NCBI RefSeq assembly: GCF_041287255.1
Contig: NZ_JBGGTX010000001.1
Location: 372,001 to 436,000, forward strand
DNA length: 64,000 nt
Direction: 5' to 3'
Source: Tamlana flava
Lineage (GTDB): Bacteria; Bacteroidota; Bacteroidia; Flavobacteriales; Flavobacteriaceae
In this document: piece after piece, positions 42,286-51,643 of the stretch
Position numbering within the stretch: position 1 is the stretch's first letter
Layout: the number at the start of each line of letters is the position of its first letter
Notes under the pieces: model-generated
Seen by the model: only the letters and a program-made list of their open reading frames with translations
The model's database searches: none
Told to the model about the DNA's origin: nothing
Program-made: the position numbers and the translations under genes

Positions 42286-42747
42286 ATGAAGCTATTGAAA
42301 TACATAATCATTTTTTTAATTAACAATTTTGGGGCATTGGCTATTGGCACTTGGCTAATGGGCAATGGTCCGCAAGATTCTTGGTACTTGAATTTGAACA
42401 AAGCTCCGTGGACACCTCCCGGTTGGGTTTTTGGTGCCGCTTGGACAACGATTATGGTGTGTTTTTCCATTTATATGGCTTTTCTCTATAAAGCAATTTC
42501 AAAGGGAATGGTTTTAGGGCTGTTTGCCTTACAGTTTATTCTAAATGTTATTTGGAATTACATATTTTTTAATCGGCATTTTATCGGCTTGGGGTTTACT
42601 ACAATCTTATTTCTTACCAGTGCTATTTTCATCTTCATGATTAATTTTAAAAAAGAGATGGGGCTAAAAACCATTTTAATACTTCCCTATTTTATTTGGC
42701 TGTGTATTGCCTCATCGTTAAATGCCTATATTTTAATCTATAATTGA
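42286..42747 (+). CDS. TspO/MBR-family tryptophan-rich sensory protein
   Basis: A 153-residue five-helix membrane protein. Signature: YLNLNKAPWTPPGWVFGAAWTTIMVCFSIYMAFLY and LQFILNVIWNYIFFNRHFIGLGF. TspO proteins bind porphyrins and cholesterol-like ligands and in phototrophs respond to oxygen and light. A porphyrin-linked photoprotective role in this cluster would fit, but is inference. Start ATG is 3 nt after the SDR stop; its stop overlaps the TTG preceding the SRPBCC start. Confidence 0.9.
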   Translation: MKLLKYIIIFLINNFGALAIGTWLMGNGPQDSWYLNLNKAPWTPPGWVFGAAWTTIMVCFSIYMAFLYKAISKGMVLGLFALQFILNVIWNYIFFNRHFIGLGFTTILFLTSAIFIFMINFKKEMGLKTILILPYFIWLCIASSLNAYILIYN

Positions 42748-42749
42748 GA

Positions 42750-43217
42750 ATGAAAATTTACAGATTGCACAAAAAACAAAATCTACCAATTACCATAAAT
42801 GAAGCCTGGGCTTTTCTATCAGACCCTAAAAACCTCAAGGTAATTACACCCAATTATATGGGCTTCAATATTCTTTCAGGAGCAGACAGGCCAATGTATG
42901 CAGGCCAAATTATTCAATACATCGTGACTCCAGTGATGGGTATAAAAACAAAATGGGTTACCGAAATCACCCATTGTATAGATAAACAATATTTTGTGGA
43001 TGAACAACGCTTTGGACCCTATTCGCTTTGGCACCATAAACATTTTATCAAAGAAATTGATGGCGGTGTTGAAATGGAAGATATTATTGATTATAAAGTA
43101 CCTTTTGGTTTCCTTGGACAGTTGGTGCACCCTGTTTTAGTAAAACCTAAACTTGAAGAGATTTTCAATTACCGAACAAAAAAATTGGAAGAACTTTTTG
43201 GAACTTATAAAACATGA
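42750..43217 (+). CDS. SRPBCC (START-like) superfamily protein
   Basis: A 155-residue soluble protein with a START-like fold: NEAWAFLSDPKNLKVITPNYMGF, MGIKTKWVTEITHC, QRFGPYSLWHHKHF. Such proteins bind hydrophobic ligands in a deep cavity. Similar SRPBCC proteins adjoin photolyase genes (sometimes called cell-division inhibitor-like). I use ATG 42750; a TTG two codons earlier overlaps tspO. It overlaps the photolyase gene by 4 nt. Confidence 0.82.
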   Translation: MKIYRLHKKQNLPITINEAWAFLSDPKNLKVITPNYMGFNILSGADRPMYAGQIIQYIVTPVMGIKTKWVTEITHCIDKQYFVDEQRFGPYSLWHHKHFIKEIDGGVEMEDIIDYKVPFGFLGQLVHPVLVKPKLEEIFNYRTKKLEELFGTYKT

Positions 43218-44518
43218 ATGAACCCATAAATATTTTTTGGTTTAGACGTGATTTACGTTTGGATGACAACCATGGTTTTTACGAAGCCTTAAAAGGTGAT
43301 TGCCCTGTAATGCCCATTTTTATTTTCGATACAGAAATTCTGGACAAACTGTCAGAAGATGACGCCCGGGTAACATTCATTCACGATACACTTCAAGGCA
43401 TTCGTTCTGCAATACAAAGAGATTACGATAGCAGCATTGCCATTTTTCAAGAAAAACCAATTAATGTCTATAAAAATTTGGTCAATGAATACGACATAAA
43501 TACTGTTTACACCAATCATGATTATGAACCTTATGCCATTAACAGGGATAAAGAAATCGAAACACTTCTAAAAGAAAATAACGTCCAATTCAAAACCTTT
43601 AAAGACCAAGTCATATTTGAAAAAAACGAAGTGGTTAAAAACGACGGCGCCCCTTACGTGGTGTATACGCCCTACATGAAAACTTGGAAAGAAAAATTCA
43701 ACTCCTATTACCTCAAAATTTACAATACAAAACCGCATTTAAACAACTTGGTGCAACATTCGCAATTACCAAATTTAAGTTTATCAGATATTGGCTTTAA
43801 GAAATCAAAGCAGAAAATTGAACCATATACCGTCACTCCAGAACTGATTCAAAACTATGAAGCAATTCGTAATTTCCCAGCAAAAAATGGAACATCGCGT
43901 TTAGGGCCACATTTACGCTTTGGAACCGTTAGCATTAGAAAAATGGTTAAAAAAGCTATTGCCGAAAAAAATGAAATATTTTGGCAGGAATTGATTTGGC
44001 GCGAATTCTTCATGCAGATTCTTTGGCATTTTCCGCATACAGTTACCAAAAGTTTCAAGCCGAAGTATGACAACATTAAATGGCGCAACAACGAACAAGA
44101 ATTCAAACTTTGGTGCGAAGGAAAAACAGGATATCCTCTTGTTGATGCCGGCATGCGCGAATTAAATGAAACTGGCTTTATGCACAATCGTGTGCGTATG
44201 CTGGTTGGTAGTTTTTTATGCAAACATTTGCTTATTGATTGGCGCTGGGGTGAGGCCTATTTCGCTGAAAAACTGCATGATTACGACATGGCGAGCAATG
44301 TGGGCAATTGGCAATGGGTAGCCGGTTGTGGGGTTGATGCCGCTCCTTACTTCCGGATTTTTAACCCCACCACACAAATTGAAAAATTTGATAAAAACCT
44401 AGAATACATAAAAACATGGGTACCCGATTTTCAGGAATTGACTTACCCTCAGCCTATTGCAGACCATAAGTTTGCGCGTGAACGCTGTTTAAAAGTTTAT
44501 AAATTGGCTCTAAATTGA
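43214..44518 (+). CDS. phrB: Cryptochrome/deoxyribodipyrimidine photolyase (class I-like)
   Basis: A 434-residue FAD-dependent photolyase. N-terminal antenna domain opens NIFWFRRDLRLDDNHGF. FAD domain blocks: TSRLGPHLRFGTVSIRKM, WQELIWREFFMQILWHFP, GYPLVDAGMRELNETGFMHN, and ASNVGNWQWVAGCGVDAAPYFRIFNP, which carries the Trp region for FAD photoreduction. This suits CPD repair, though some members act as DASH-like or cryptochromes. It closes the operon (overlap of 4 nt with the SRPBCC gene). Confidence 0.9.
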   Translation: MNEPINIFWFRRDLRLDDNHGFYEALKGDCPVMPIFIFDTEILDKLSEDDARVTFIHDTLQGIRSAIQRDYDSSIAIFQEKPINVYKNLVNEYDINTVYTNHDYEPYAINRDKEIETLLKENNVQFKTFKDQVIFEKNEVVKNDGAPYVVYTPYMKTWKEKFNSYYLKIYNTKPHLNNLVQHSQLPNLSLSDIGFKKSKQKIEPYTVTPELIQNYEAIRNFPAKNGTSRLGPHLRFGTVSIRKMVKKAIAEKNEIFWQELIWREFFMQILWHFPHTVTKSFKPKYDNIKWRNNEQEFKLWCEGKTGYPLVDAGMRELNETGFMHNRVRMLVGSFLCKHLLIDWRWGEAYFAEKLHDYDMASNVGNWQWVAGCGVDAAPYFRIFNPTTQIEKFDKNLEYIKTWVPDFQELTYPQPIADHKFARERCLKVYKLALN

Positions 44519-44609
44519 TTAAAGTCATTCTTGATTTTTGTTAAAAGGCAACTTAATTACGAAGTTGAATATAGCGCTATAACAGTTCATAAGCCACCAA
44601 CTAAAACCA

Positions 44610-45140
44610 ATGAAATATATAATTTGCATGATAATATTATTTTCCGCAATAATCAAAAAAGTAATTTTTGATTTTGACAATAACGCAGACACCAAAGATT
44701 GGATAGTTGTAAATGATGTTGTCATGGGTGGCAAATCATTAGGCTACTTTAAAGTAAATAATTTAGGCCATGGCCTATTTGAAGGCTCTATATCTTTAGA
44801 AAACAACGGTGGGTTCTCATCAGTACACTACAGATTCGATAAAATGGAAGTAAAGGAATTCACCAAAGTTATCATCAGACTTAAAGGAGATGGGAAAAAC
44901 TATCAATTTAGAGTCAAGTCAAATTCCAATGATTACTATTCCTATATAAAACCGTTTACAACCACTGGAGTATGGGAAAATATAGAAATTCCTTTAAAAG
45001 ATATGTACCCTTCATTTAGGGGAAGAAGACTTGAACACCCAAATTTTTCAAAAGATTATATTGAGGAAATTGCATTTTTGATAGCAAACGGAAAAAATGA
45101 ACACTTTAAATTGTTATTGGATAAAATAGCATTAGAATAG
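44610..45140 (+). CDS. CIA30-domain protein
   Basis: A 176-residue protein. After a hydrophobic N-terminal stretch (YIICMIILFSAIIKKVIF, possibly a signal peptide or a membrane helix) it has a CIA30-like beta sandwich: NADTKDWIVVNDVVMGGKSLG, FEGSISLENNGGFSSVHYRF, YYSYIKPFTTTGVWENIEIPLKDMYPSFRGRR. CIA30 is known in complex I assembly but bacterial homologues have varied, often carbohydrate-binding-like, roles. It lies 91 nt after the photolyase on the same strand and may be associated with the cluster. Function unknown. Confidence 0.75.
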   Translation: MKYIICMIILFSAIIKKVIFDFDNNADTKDWIVVNDVVMGGKSLGYFKVNNLGHGLFEGSISLENNGGFSSVHYRFDKMEVKEFTKVIIRLKGDGKNYQFRVKSNSNDYYSYIKPFTTTGVWENIEIPLKDMYPSFRGRRLEHPNFSKDYIEEIAFLIANGKNEHFKLLLDKIALE

Positions 45141-45286
45141 TGCATTACACTACAACTGAAATACCTTTCAATACAACAAAAAAAAACAACAATCAAGTTT
45201 AGAAAAGCAATACCTATATCTTTAAGGGATATTTGCCTAGATGATGAGGATTAAAGCCGTTAAATCTTTTTATCGGTTGTACGTGT

Positions 45287-45320
45287 TGGAAAAATTAAAA
45301 TTTCGTACCTTATAGTATTA
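45287..45320 (+). promoter_or_regulatory. Possible promoter of the universal stress protein gene
   Basis: TTG at the end of a GTGTTGG segment is followed after about 17 nt by TACCTTAT, near the Bacteroidetes -33/-7 pattern, some 30-60 nt before the start codon. The -7 box is a partial match. Confidence 0.3.
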
Positions 45321-45349
45321 TTATTTGGTAAAATTTATGCGTATTTAAG

Positions 45350-45784
45350 ATGAAAAATATTTTGGTTTCTATTGATTTTGATGGCAATGAACGTGTCTTG
45401 TTAGCCCAAGCCATTATGCTAGCAAAAAAATTTGGTTCAAAAATATGGGTACTACATATTGCAGCGCCAAACCCAGATTTTGTTGGGTACGAAGCAGGAC
45501 CGAAATTCGAAAGAGATTTTCGCGCTAATCAACTGCGTGAAGAGCATAAAAAAATCCAAGAATATAGTGATGCCCTAGAGGAAAAAGGATTGGATACCGA
45601 AGCACTGCTCGTTCAAGGGGCAACTGTTGAAACCATCATGGAAAAAGCAAGTGACCTGAATATCGATTTAATTATTGCCGGCCATAGCGACCACGATTTT
45701 CTTTATAAAGCCTTTATAGGAAGTGTTTCATCGCAAATTATAAAAAAATCAAAAATTCCGGTACTTATTGTTCCTTTCGACTAA
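45350..45784 (+). CDS. Universal stress protein (UspA family)
   Basis: A 144-residue alpha/beta protein with the Usp start KNILVSIDFDGNERVLLAQA, the central QGATVETIMEKASDLNIDLIIAGHSD, and the end IGSVSSQIIKKSKIPVLIVPF. The ATP-binding glycine motif (G-2x-G-9x-G-S/T) is incomplete: AGHSDHDFLYKAFIGS lacks the second Gly. It may be a non-nucleotide-binding Usp. It is a lone gene after a 209-nt gap, likely induced by stress. Confidence 0.88.
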   Translation: MKNILVSIDFDGNERVLLAQAIMLAKKFGSKIWVLHIAAPNPDFVGYEAGPKFERDFRANQLREEHKKIQEYSDALEEKGLDTEALLVQGATVETIMEKASDLNIDLIIAGHSDHDFLYKAFIGSVSSQIIKKSKIPVLIVPFD

Positions 45785-45941
45785 ACCAAGACCATCTTGA
45801 GAAGTATTATTCCCAAGTGTTCAATCATTCAACATCATAAATTATTCTTCTGAATAAATTTCCAATCCTTTTCTAGGCGTGGCTTTTAGCATCCTTATTT
45901 TATTTAAATTTACACATCTAACTTTAACACAAAACTAAATC

Positions 45942-46556
45942 ATGAAAATACTGGCAATTGGCAAAAACTATGTCACTGATATAAATGAAATCAGCGCAAA
46001 CAAAACTGGAAACCAAATCATTTTTTCAAAACCCGAGTCGAGTTTGGTTAAAAATAATAACGATGTCGCGTATCCGAGCTTTACAAATCAGTTGAACTAC
46101 GAGGCTGAATTGGTCATAAAAATTGGCAGAAAAGGAAAAGATATTGATTTAGGCGAGGCTGCTTCCCATATATCTGAAATAGGCATTGGCATAGATTATA
46201 CCGCTAAAGACATCTTCAATGCGTGCCGGGAAACCAAAGGACCGTGGGATTTAGGAAAAGGATTTGACGGCGCGGCACCAATTTCAAATTTTAAACCTAT
46301 TTCAAATTTTCCAAATTTGAATGATATCAACTTTAGTCTATCTATAAACGGTGAAGAAAAACAAGTTGGCAATACATCCTTAATGATTTACAATTTTAGC
46401 GACATTATTGCTTTTACATCTAAATTTATGACTTTAGAGCCAGGCGACCTTATTTTTACAGGAACTCCAGCATCAGGAACGGGCGAAATCCATAAAGGAG
46501 ACCATTTACAGGCTTTTATTGAAGGTGAATTGTTGTTGGACTTTAAAATGATTTAA
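45942..46556 (+). CDS. Fumarylacetoacetate hydrolase (FAH) family protein
   Basis: A 204-residue small FAH-fold protein: IFSKPESSLVKNNNDVAYP, ELVIKIGRKGKDIDLGEAASHI, GIDYTAKDIFNACRETKGPWDLGKGFDGAAPIS, and GDLIFTGTPASGTGEI. Metal-binding Glu residues of the family (E in NYEAELV and others) are present. Members act as acylpyruvate hydrolases, oxaloacetate decarboxylases or 2-hydroxyhepta-diene isomerases; which applies here is unknown. Confidence 0.87.
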   Translation: MKILAIGKNYVTDINEISANKTGNQIIFSKPESSLVKNNNDVAYPSFTNQLNYEAELVIKIGRKGKDIDLGEAASHISEIGIGIDYTAKDIFNACRETKGPWDLGKGFDGAAPISNFKPISNFPNLNDINFSLSINGEEKQVGNTSLMIYNFSDIIAFTSKFMTLEPGDLIFTGTPASGTGEIHKGDHLQAFIEGELLLDFKMI

Positions 46557-46585
46557 TTTTCATAGAGACGTATTAATAAAATTTT

Positions 46586-48508
46586 ATGATTAAAAACTCT
46601 ATTGCATATCGCGTTTACGATTTCTTAAAAAACTATCCACCATTCAACCTTTTAAAACAAGAAGACCTACTTGAGGTTTCTCAAAAAGTATCCATTATCT
46701 ATCTTGAAAAAGGTGATACTGTTTTTAAAAAAGGTGACAGCTTTAACAGTAATTTTTACATCGTAAGAAATGGTGCCATTACGTTATATCATACAACTAA
46801 TGAAAACGTTCAGGTTATTGTAAACATTTGCGATGGTGGAGATGTTTTTGGCGTTAGGCCACTTATAGCGCAAGAAGATTACAAGCTTACGGCAACCGCT
46901 AATGAAGAATCCATTGTTTACGCCATGCCCATTGAAGCTTTTAAAATAGTGAGCAACAACAATACAGACGTTTACAAGTTTTTAATCACGGCTTTTGCCA
47001 CAAATACTTTCGACCCCTATACTGCTGAAGAAAACAAAAAAATATTTGTTGATTATTTGCCCAATACGGAACAAGATATTTTAAACTTTCAAGCAGCCAA
47101 CTATTCAAAAAACCCTGTTACGTGCAGTCAAGAATCGTCTTTAAAGGAAGCTGCCATAAAAATGCGTAACCATAGAATTGGATGTATTATTGTGGTGGAT
47201 GAAAGTGACAATCCTGTGGGCATCATAACTAACAGCGATATAAAAAATAAAATTGCCACGGGTGAATTTCCTATTGAAACTTGTGTAAAAAACATCATGA
47301 GTTCTCCAGTAATAACTTGTAAACGAGGCTTGACCGTGGCAGAGGGTCAGCTAAAAATGTTGCAGTATAACATTGGACATTTATGTATTACCAAAGACGG
47401 TACGGTCAATTCAAAACTCATTGGGGTTTTAACCCATCATGATGTATTGGCCACTTTAGGGAATAACCCAACCGTTATTTTAAAAGAAATAAAACGGGCA
47501 GACCGTACCAACAAACTAAGGGCAGCAAGGCTAACAGCCAACAACTTACTTAAAAGTTATTTGGAACAGAACATCCCCATTGGGCACATCACGAAAATCA
47601 TTTCCCAAATAAACGACGCCGTAACCGTTCGTGCCATTCAAATTGCATTGAAAAAAATGCCCACAAAACCACCAGTAGAATTTTCTTGGATAGCATTGGG
47701 AAGCCAAGGCAGAAAAGAACAATTACTATTTACGGATCAAGATAATGCCCTAATTTTTGAGGATATTCCAGAAAATAAATATGAAGAAACGCAGGCATAT
47801 TTTTTAGAGCTTTCCAAATTGGTGAGTAAATCATTGAATAAAATTGGGTTTCAATACTGCGAAGCCGATATGATGGCCAGCAACCCAGAGTGGTGCAAAT
47901 CCATTAGTCAGTGGAAAGCCCAGTTTAAGGATTGGATTTTAAACACCGATGACAAGGCCATTTTATTGTCTTCAATATTTTTTGATTTCAATCACATTTA
48001 CGGAAAAAAAAATTTGGTAGAACAACTATCTGATTCCATATATGAAACTTTGGATGAAACCACATTGTTTTTTAGGTTTTTAGGACACGATGCTCTTAAA
48101 AACCCACCACCTCTTGGCTTCTTTAAACAATTTGTTGTGGAGAAGGACAATGAGCAAAAAGACTTGTTCAACATTAAAAGTCGCGCCATTATGCCATTGG
48201 TTGACGCAGCTCGATTGCTTATTTTAAAGAATAAAGTAAAAGGCGTAAACAATACCGCCGATAGGTTTGAAAAAATGGCTGATATAGACCCCAACAACAA
48301 GGAATTGTACCAGTCTTGCGCCTATGCCTTTAAAGCACTGATTAAGTTCAAGACCAAACAAGGCTTGCTTCATAACAACTCAGGCAAATACATAGAAATT
48401 GAAACACTTACCAAAGAGGAACAGTTAAAACTAAGGCGTTGCTTTAAACCTATCCATGATATTCAAGAAGTCTTGCAAGTAAGGTTCGATTTAAAAAACT
48501 TTGCCTAA
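46586..48508 (+). CDS. cNMP-binding/CBS/DUF294 putative nucleotidyltransferase
   Basis: A 640-residue multidomain protein: a cyclic-nucleotide-binding domain at residues 10-140 (ISIIYLEKGDTVFKKGD, GGDVFGVRPLIAQ), a CBS pair at about 165-290, a DUF294 nucleotidyltransferase-like domain near 340-450 (SWIALGSQGRKEQLLFTDQDNALIF: a G-S and D-x-D motif as in GlnD-type transferases), and a DUF294 C-terminal helical domain. The catalytic pattern suggests modification of a protein or nucleotide in response to cAMP/adenylates. It is followed by a DEDDh exonuclease and converges on acs. In other bacteria, this gene pair sits beside acetate uptake genes (from memory). Confidence 0.88.
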   Translation: MIKNSIAYRVYDFLKNYPPFNLLKQEDLLEVSQKVSIIYLEKGDTVFKKGDSFNSNFYIVRNGAITLYHTTNENVQVIVNICDGGDVFGVRPLIAQEDYKLTATANEESIVYAMPIEAFKIVSNNNTDVYKFLITAFATNTFDPYTAEENKKIFVDYLPNTEQDILNFQAANYSKNPVTCSQESSLKEAAIKMRNHRIGCIIVVDESDNPVGIITNSDIKNKIATGEFPIETCVKNIMSSPVITCKRGLTVAEGQLKMLQYNIGHLCITKDGTVNSKLIGVLTHHDVLATLGNNPTVILKEIKRADRTNKLRAARLTANNLLKSYLEQNIPIGHITKIISQINDAVTVRAIQIALKKMPTKPPVEFSWIALGSQGRKEQLLFTDQDNALIFEDIPENKYEETQAYFLELSKLVSKSLNKIGFQYCEADMMASNPEWCKSISQWKAQFKDWILNTDDKAILLSSIFFDFNHIYGKKNLVEQLSDSIYETLDETTLFFRFLGHDALKNPPPLGFFKQFVVEKDNEQKDLFNIKSRAIMPLVDAARLLILKNKVKGVNNTADRFEKMADIDPNNKELYQSCAYAFKALIKFKTKQGLLHNNSGKYIEIETLTKEEQLKLRRCFKPIHDIQEVLQVRFDLKNFA

Positions 48509-48509
48509 T

Positions 48510-49172
48510 ATGAAGTTTACTTGGCCTTTTAAAAAACAACCTGATTACCCCGAGTTTTTCATGACTTATTTAAGTCATTTTAAACAGAAAAACAAGGGTG
48601 AAATATACAACACCCGGTTTATAGCCTTTGACACTGAAACCACAGGTTTTAACCGAAAGGAAGACCGTGTTTTGTCCATAGGTGCCGTGGCTATTATAGG
48701 TAAGACCATTACCGTTAACGATACCTTGGAATTGTATCTAAAACAAGATGTATTTAATGCAGAAACCGTTGAAATTCATGGTTTGATGAAAAGTGGTTCT
48801 GAAGAAAAAATATCAGAATTGGAAGCCATTAAGCTTTTTTTGGATTATATAAAAGACGCCATACTTATAGCACATCATGCTGGTTTTGATAAAGCGATGA
48901 TCAACAATATGTTGGCAAGGCATGGTTTAGGGAAACTAAAAAACAGGTTTATTGATACTGGAGTGATGTACAATAAATCGCTTCATATTATTTATAAAGA
49001 TAACACCAAACCCTACACTTTGGACTTTTTATGTAAGGAATTGAATGTTCAACCAATTGACAGACACACAGCAACAGGCGATGCCCTAATTACAGCTTTA
49101 GTGTTTTTAAAAATCCTGGGCCGATTAGGTAAAAGAAAAAAACTGTCTTGGGGGTATTTGTTGAATAAGTAG
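48510..49172 (+). CDS. DnaQ-like 3'-5' exonuclease (DEDDh)
   Basis: A 220-residue DEDDh exonuclease: Exo I FIAFDTETTGFNRKEDRV, Exo II IAHHAGFDKAMINNMLARHG, Exo III HTATGDALITALVFL. No polymerase or helicase is attached. The ATG at 48510 starts directly after the DUF294 stop (TAATATG), so the pair is co-transcribed. The 3' end overlaps the end of the oppositely oriented small lipoprotein by 48 nt. The substrate (DNA or RNA) is unknown. Confidence 0.88.
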   Translation: MKFTWPFKKQPDYPEFFMTYLSHFKQKNKGEIYNTRFIAFDTETTGFNRKEDRVLSIGAVAIIGKTITVNDTLELYLKQDVFNAETVEIHGLMKSGSEEKISELEAIKLFLDYIKDAILIAHHAGFDKAMINNMLARHGLGKLKNRFIDTGVMYNKSLHIIYKDNTKPYTLDFLCKELNVQPIDRHTATGDALITALVFLKILGRLGKRKKLSWGYLLNK

Positions 49173-49604
49173 TAGCATTATGTTATCTGCTGTAACTCCA
49201 ACCATATATCGTTTTATATGCTTTTTCCTATTAATATAGTTTCCCATTTCCTCATCAAACTTGATAGAGTCTTTTTCAATTACAATTCGAGTTAATTTTT
49301 CGGTTGGATATCTATTTGTGTAATATCCAAAACCCTTTACAATTAATTCACCGTTCTTTTTTTTATATGAAAACCTATAAGAACCATCTATTTTTTCAAT
49401 GCCCGTCATATCGGCTTTATTATTCACTTTTTTCTAGGGATTTAGAGAAATATATATTCCATCTGTAATTACCTTTGGCTCAATTTTCAAGGAATCAATT
49501 TTTATTCCAGTATTATTTGTAATTTCAAAACGGGCAATTACTCGGTTATTACATGAAAAGAATATTAAAAATAGTACTAACACTATGAATAATTGATTTT
49601 TCAT
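49125..49604 (-). pseudogene. Lipoprotein gene with internal in-frame stop
   Basis: On - the frame opens MKNQLFIVLVLFLIFFSC (lipoprotein signal), runs EITNNTGIKIDSLKIEPKVIT and DGIYISLNP, then hits TAG at 49436-49434. After two Lys codons the same frame continues as VNNKADMTGIEKIDGSYRFSY and KGFGYYTNRYPTEKLTRI to the stop at 49125. The two halves fit one continuous domain, so this is one gene interrupted by a nonsense codon, or a read-through case. The 3' end overlaps the exonuclease gene. The family is unknown; I recall intact forms in flavobacteria. Confidence 0.72.
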
Positions 49605-49643
49605 AGTTCTGTTTTTGAGGTTTGGTAAGTGACACAACTGCTA

Positions 49644-51551
49644 TCAAAGAGCATTATCAATAATATCCTGCACCACTTCAGGGTTTAGCAATGTACTGGT
49701 ATCTCCCAAGTTACTGGTGTCTTTACAGGCTATTTTACGTAAAATACGACGCATGATTTTCCCAGAACGGGTTTTAGGCAAACCAATGGTAAACTGAATT
49801 TTATCAAGCTTGGCAATTGGGCCGATATGCTCGGTAATAATTTGGTTAATTTCCTTGCGTAAGTTGTTTTGGTCCCTGCTTTCTCCAGTGTCTTTCAAAA
49901 TAACATAACCATACAAAGCATTTCCTTTAATATCGTGCGGGAACCCAACAATGGCGCTTTCGGCAACCGCAGGGTGTTCGTTAATGGCGTCTTCAATAGG
50001 TGCTGTTCCCAAATTATGGCCAGATACAATAATTACATCATCTACCCTGCCCGTAATCCTGTAATAACCAACCTCATCCCGCATGGCTCCATCGCCTGTA
50101 AAGTAATTGTTTTCAAACGCTGAAAAATAGGTGTCCTTATACCTCTGGTGGTTGCCCCAAATAGTTCTTGCTATACTTGGCCACGGAAACTTAATGCACA
50201 AACGGCCATCAATTTGATTGCCTTTTAGCTCCTTACCGTTTTCATCCATCAATGCTGGTTGTATGCCAATAAACGGCAGTGTGGCGTATGTCGGTTTTGT
50301 GGGCGTAACAAATGGTATAGGCGAAATCATGATGCCTCCCGTTTCGGTTTGCCACCAAGTATCCACAATCGGGCTTTTCTTTTTACCAATATTATCGTTA
50401 TACCAATGCCAAGCCTCTTCGTTAATAGGCTCACCAACGGAACCCAATACTTTCAATGATGATAAGTCATGCTTTTCAATTAAATCTACTCCTTCTTTGG
50501 CCAAAGCACGGATGGCCGTGGGCGCGGTATAGAATTGGTTGACTTTGTGCTTTTCAACTATTTCCCAAAAACGTCCAAAATCAGGATAACTAGGCACTCC
50601 CTCAAACATGACTGTGGTTGCCCCATTTGCCAACGGACCATAGACAATATAACTATGCCCGGTTATCCATCCTATATCTGCTGTGCACCAATACACATCA
50701 TTTTCTCTATATTGAAATACGTTTTTAAACGTGTAAGCCGTATAAACCATGTAACCCGCCGTGGTATGCACCATACCCTTTGGCTTGCCCGTTGAACCAG
50801 AAGTGTACAAAATAAACAATGGGTCTTCGGCATTCATAATTACAGGATCGCAATCGCCATAAGCTTCATCTAAAAGCGGTTTTAGCCAAAGGTCGCGGCC
50901 TTCTTTCATAGTAATATTGGAATTGATGCGCTTGGCCACTAAAACCCTATTTACACTTGGGCATACTTCCAAAGCTTCATCAACAATACCTTTTAAGTCA
51001 ATAGTTTTCGAACCACGATAAGAACCATCACTGGTAATGACCATTTTACAGTCGCTGTCGTTTATCCTAGTTGCCAAAGCGGTGGAAGAAAATCCTGCAA
51101 AAACAACGGAATGAATGGCGCCTATTCTGGCACAGGCCAAAACCGAAATGGCCAATTCGGGAATCATGGGCAAATAAACACATACCCTATCACCCTTTTT
51201 TATACCTTGTCCTTTTAAAACATTCGCAAATTTATTAACCCTTTCGTGCAAGTCCTTATAGGTTATATGTTCAGCAGGTTCTTTGGGGTCGTTGGGCTCA
51301 AACAAAATGGCCGTTTTATCACCACGGGTGGACAAATGTCTATCTACGCAGTTCTCGGTAATATTGAGTTGTGCCCCTTCAAACCACTTTATTTCGGGTT
51401 TACTGAAATCCCAACTAAGCACATTGTCCCATTTTTTTCGCCACATGAAATGCTCCTCGGCCACTTCTTCCCAAAAATTTTCAGGCTCACGGATTGATTT
51501 TCGGTAAACTTGATAATATTCTTCTAAATGTTTTATATGATAATTACTCAT
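49644..51551 (-). CDS. acs: Acetyl-CoA synthetase
   Basis: A 635-residue AMP-forming ligase converting acetate, ATP and CoA to acetyl-CoA. A3 nucleotide-binding loop FILYTSGSTGKPKGMVHTT near residue 255, TWWQTETGG near 405, and the acetylation-regulated Lys motif PKTRSGKIMRRILRKIA near 600. Full length. It lies directly downstream of actP on -, separated by about 90 nt, giving an acetate uptake and activation operon. Confidence 0.96.
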   Translation of the reverse strand: MSNYHIKHLEEYYQVYRKSIREPENFWEEVAEEHFMWRKKWDNVLSWDFSKPEIKWFEGAQLNITENCVDRHLSTRGDKTAILFEPNDPKEPAEHITYKDLHERVNKFANVLKGQGIKKGDRVCVYLPMIPELAISVLACARIGAIHSVVFAGFSSTALATRINDSDCKMVITSDGSYRGSKTIDLKGIVDEALEVCPSVNRVLVAKRINSNITMKEGRDLWLKPLLDEAYGDCDPVIMNAEDPLFILYTSGSTGKPKGMVHTTAGYMVYTAYTFKNVFQYRENDVYWCTADIGWITGHSYIVYGPLANGATTVMFEGVPSYPDFGRFWEIVEKHKVNQFYTAPTAIRALAKEGVDLIEKHDLSSLKVLGSVGEPINEEAWHWYNDNIGKKKSPIVDTWWQTETGGIMISPIPFVTPTKPTYATLPFIGIQPALMDENGKELKGNQIDGRLCIKFPWPSIARTIWGNHQRYKDTYFSAFENNYFTGDGAMRDEVGYYRITGRVDDVIIVSGHNLGTAPIEDAINEHPAVAESAIVGFPHDIKGNALYGYVILKDTGESRDQNNLRKEINQIITEHIGPIAKLDKIQFTIGLPKTRSGKIMRRILRKIACKDTSNLGDTSTLLNPEVVQDIIDNAL

Positions 51552-51643
51552 AATATCTGGTTAATCTATGTAAAATAAAGACTAAGTTAATTAATAGTTT
51601 TTTAGATTCAAAGTAGATTTATTCCTACTTAGGAATGACAAAA

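Noticed and set aside
50218..50532. 104-codon frame on + opposite acs
   Set aside because: Antisense to a well-supported acs gene; reads as low-complexity, no family motif.
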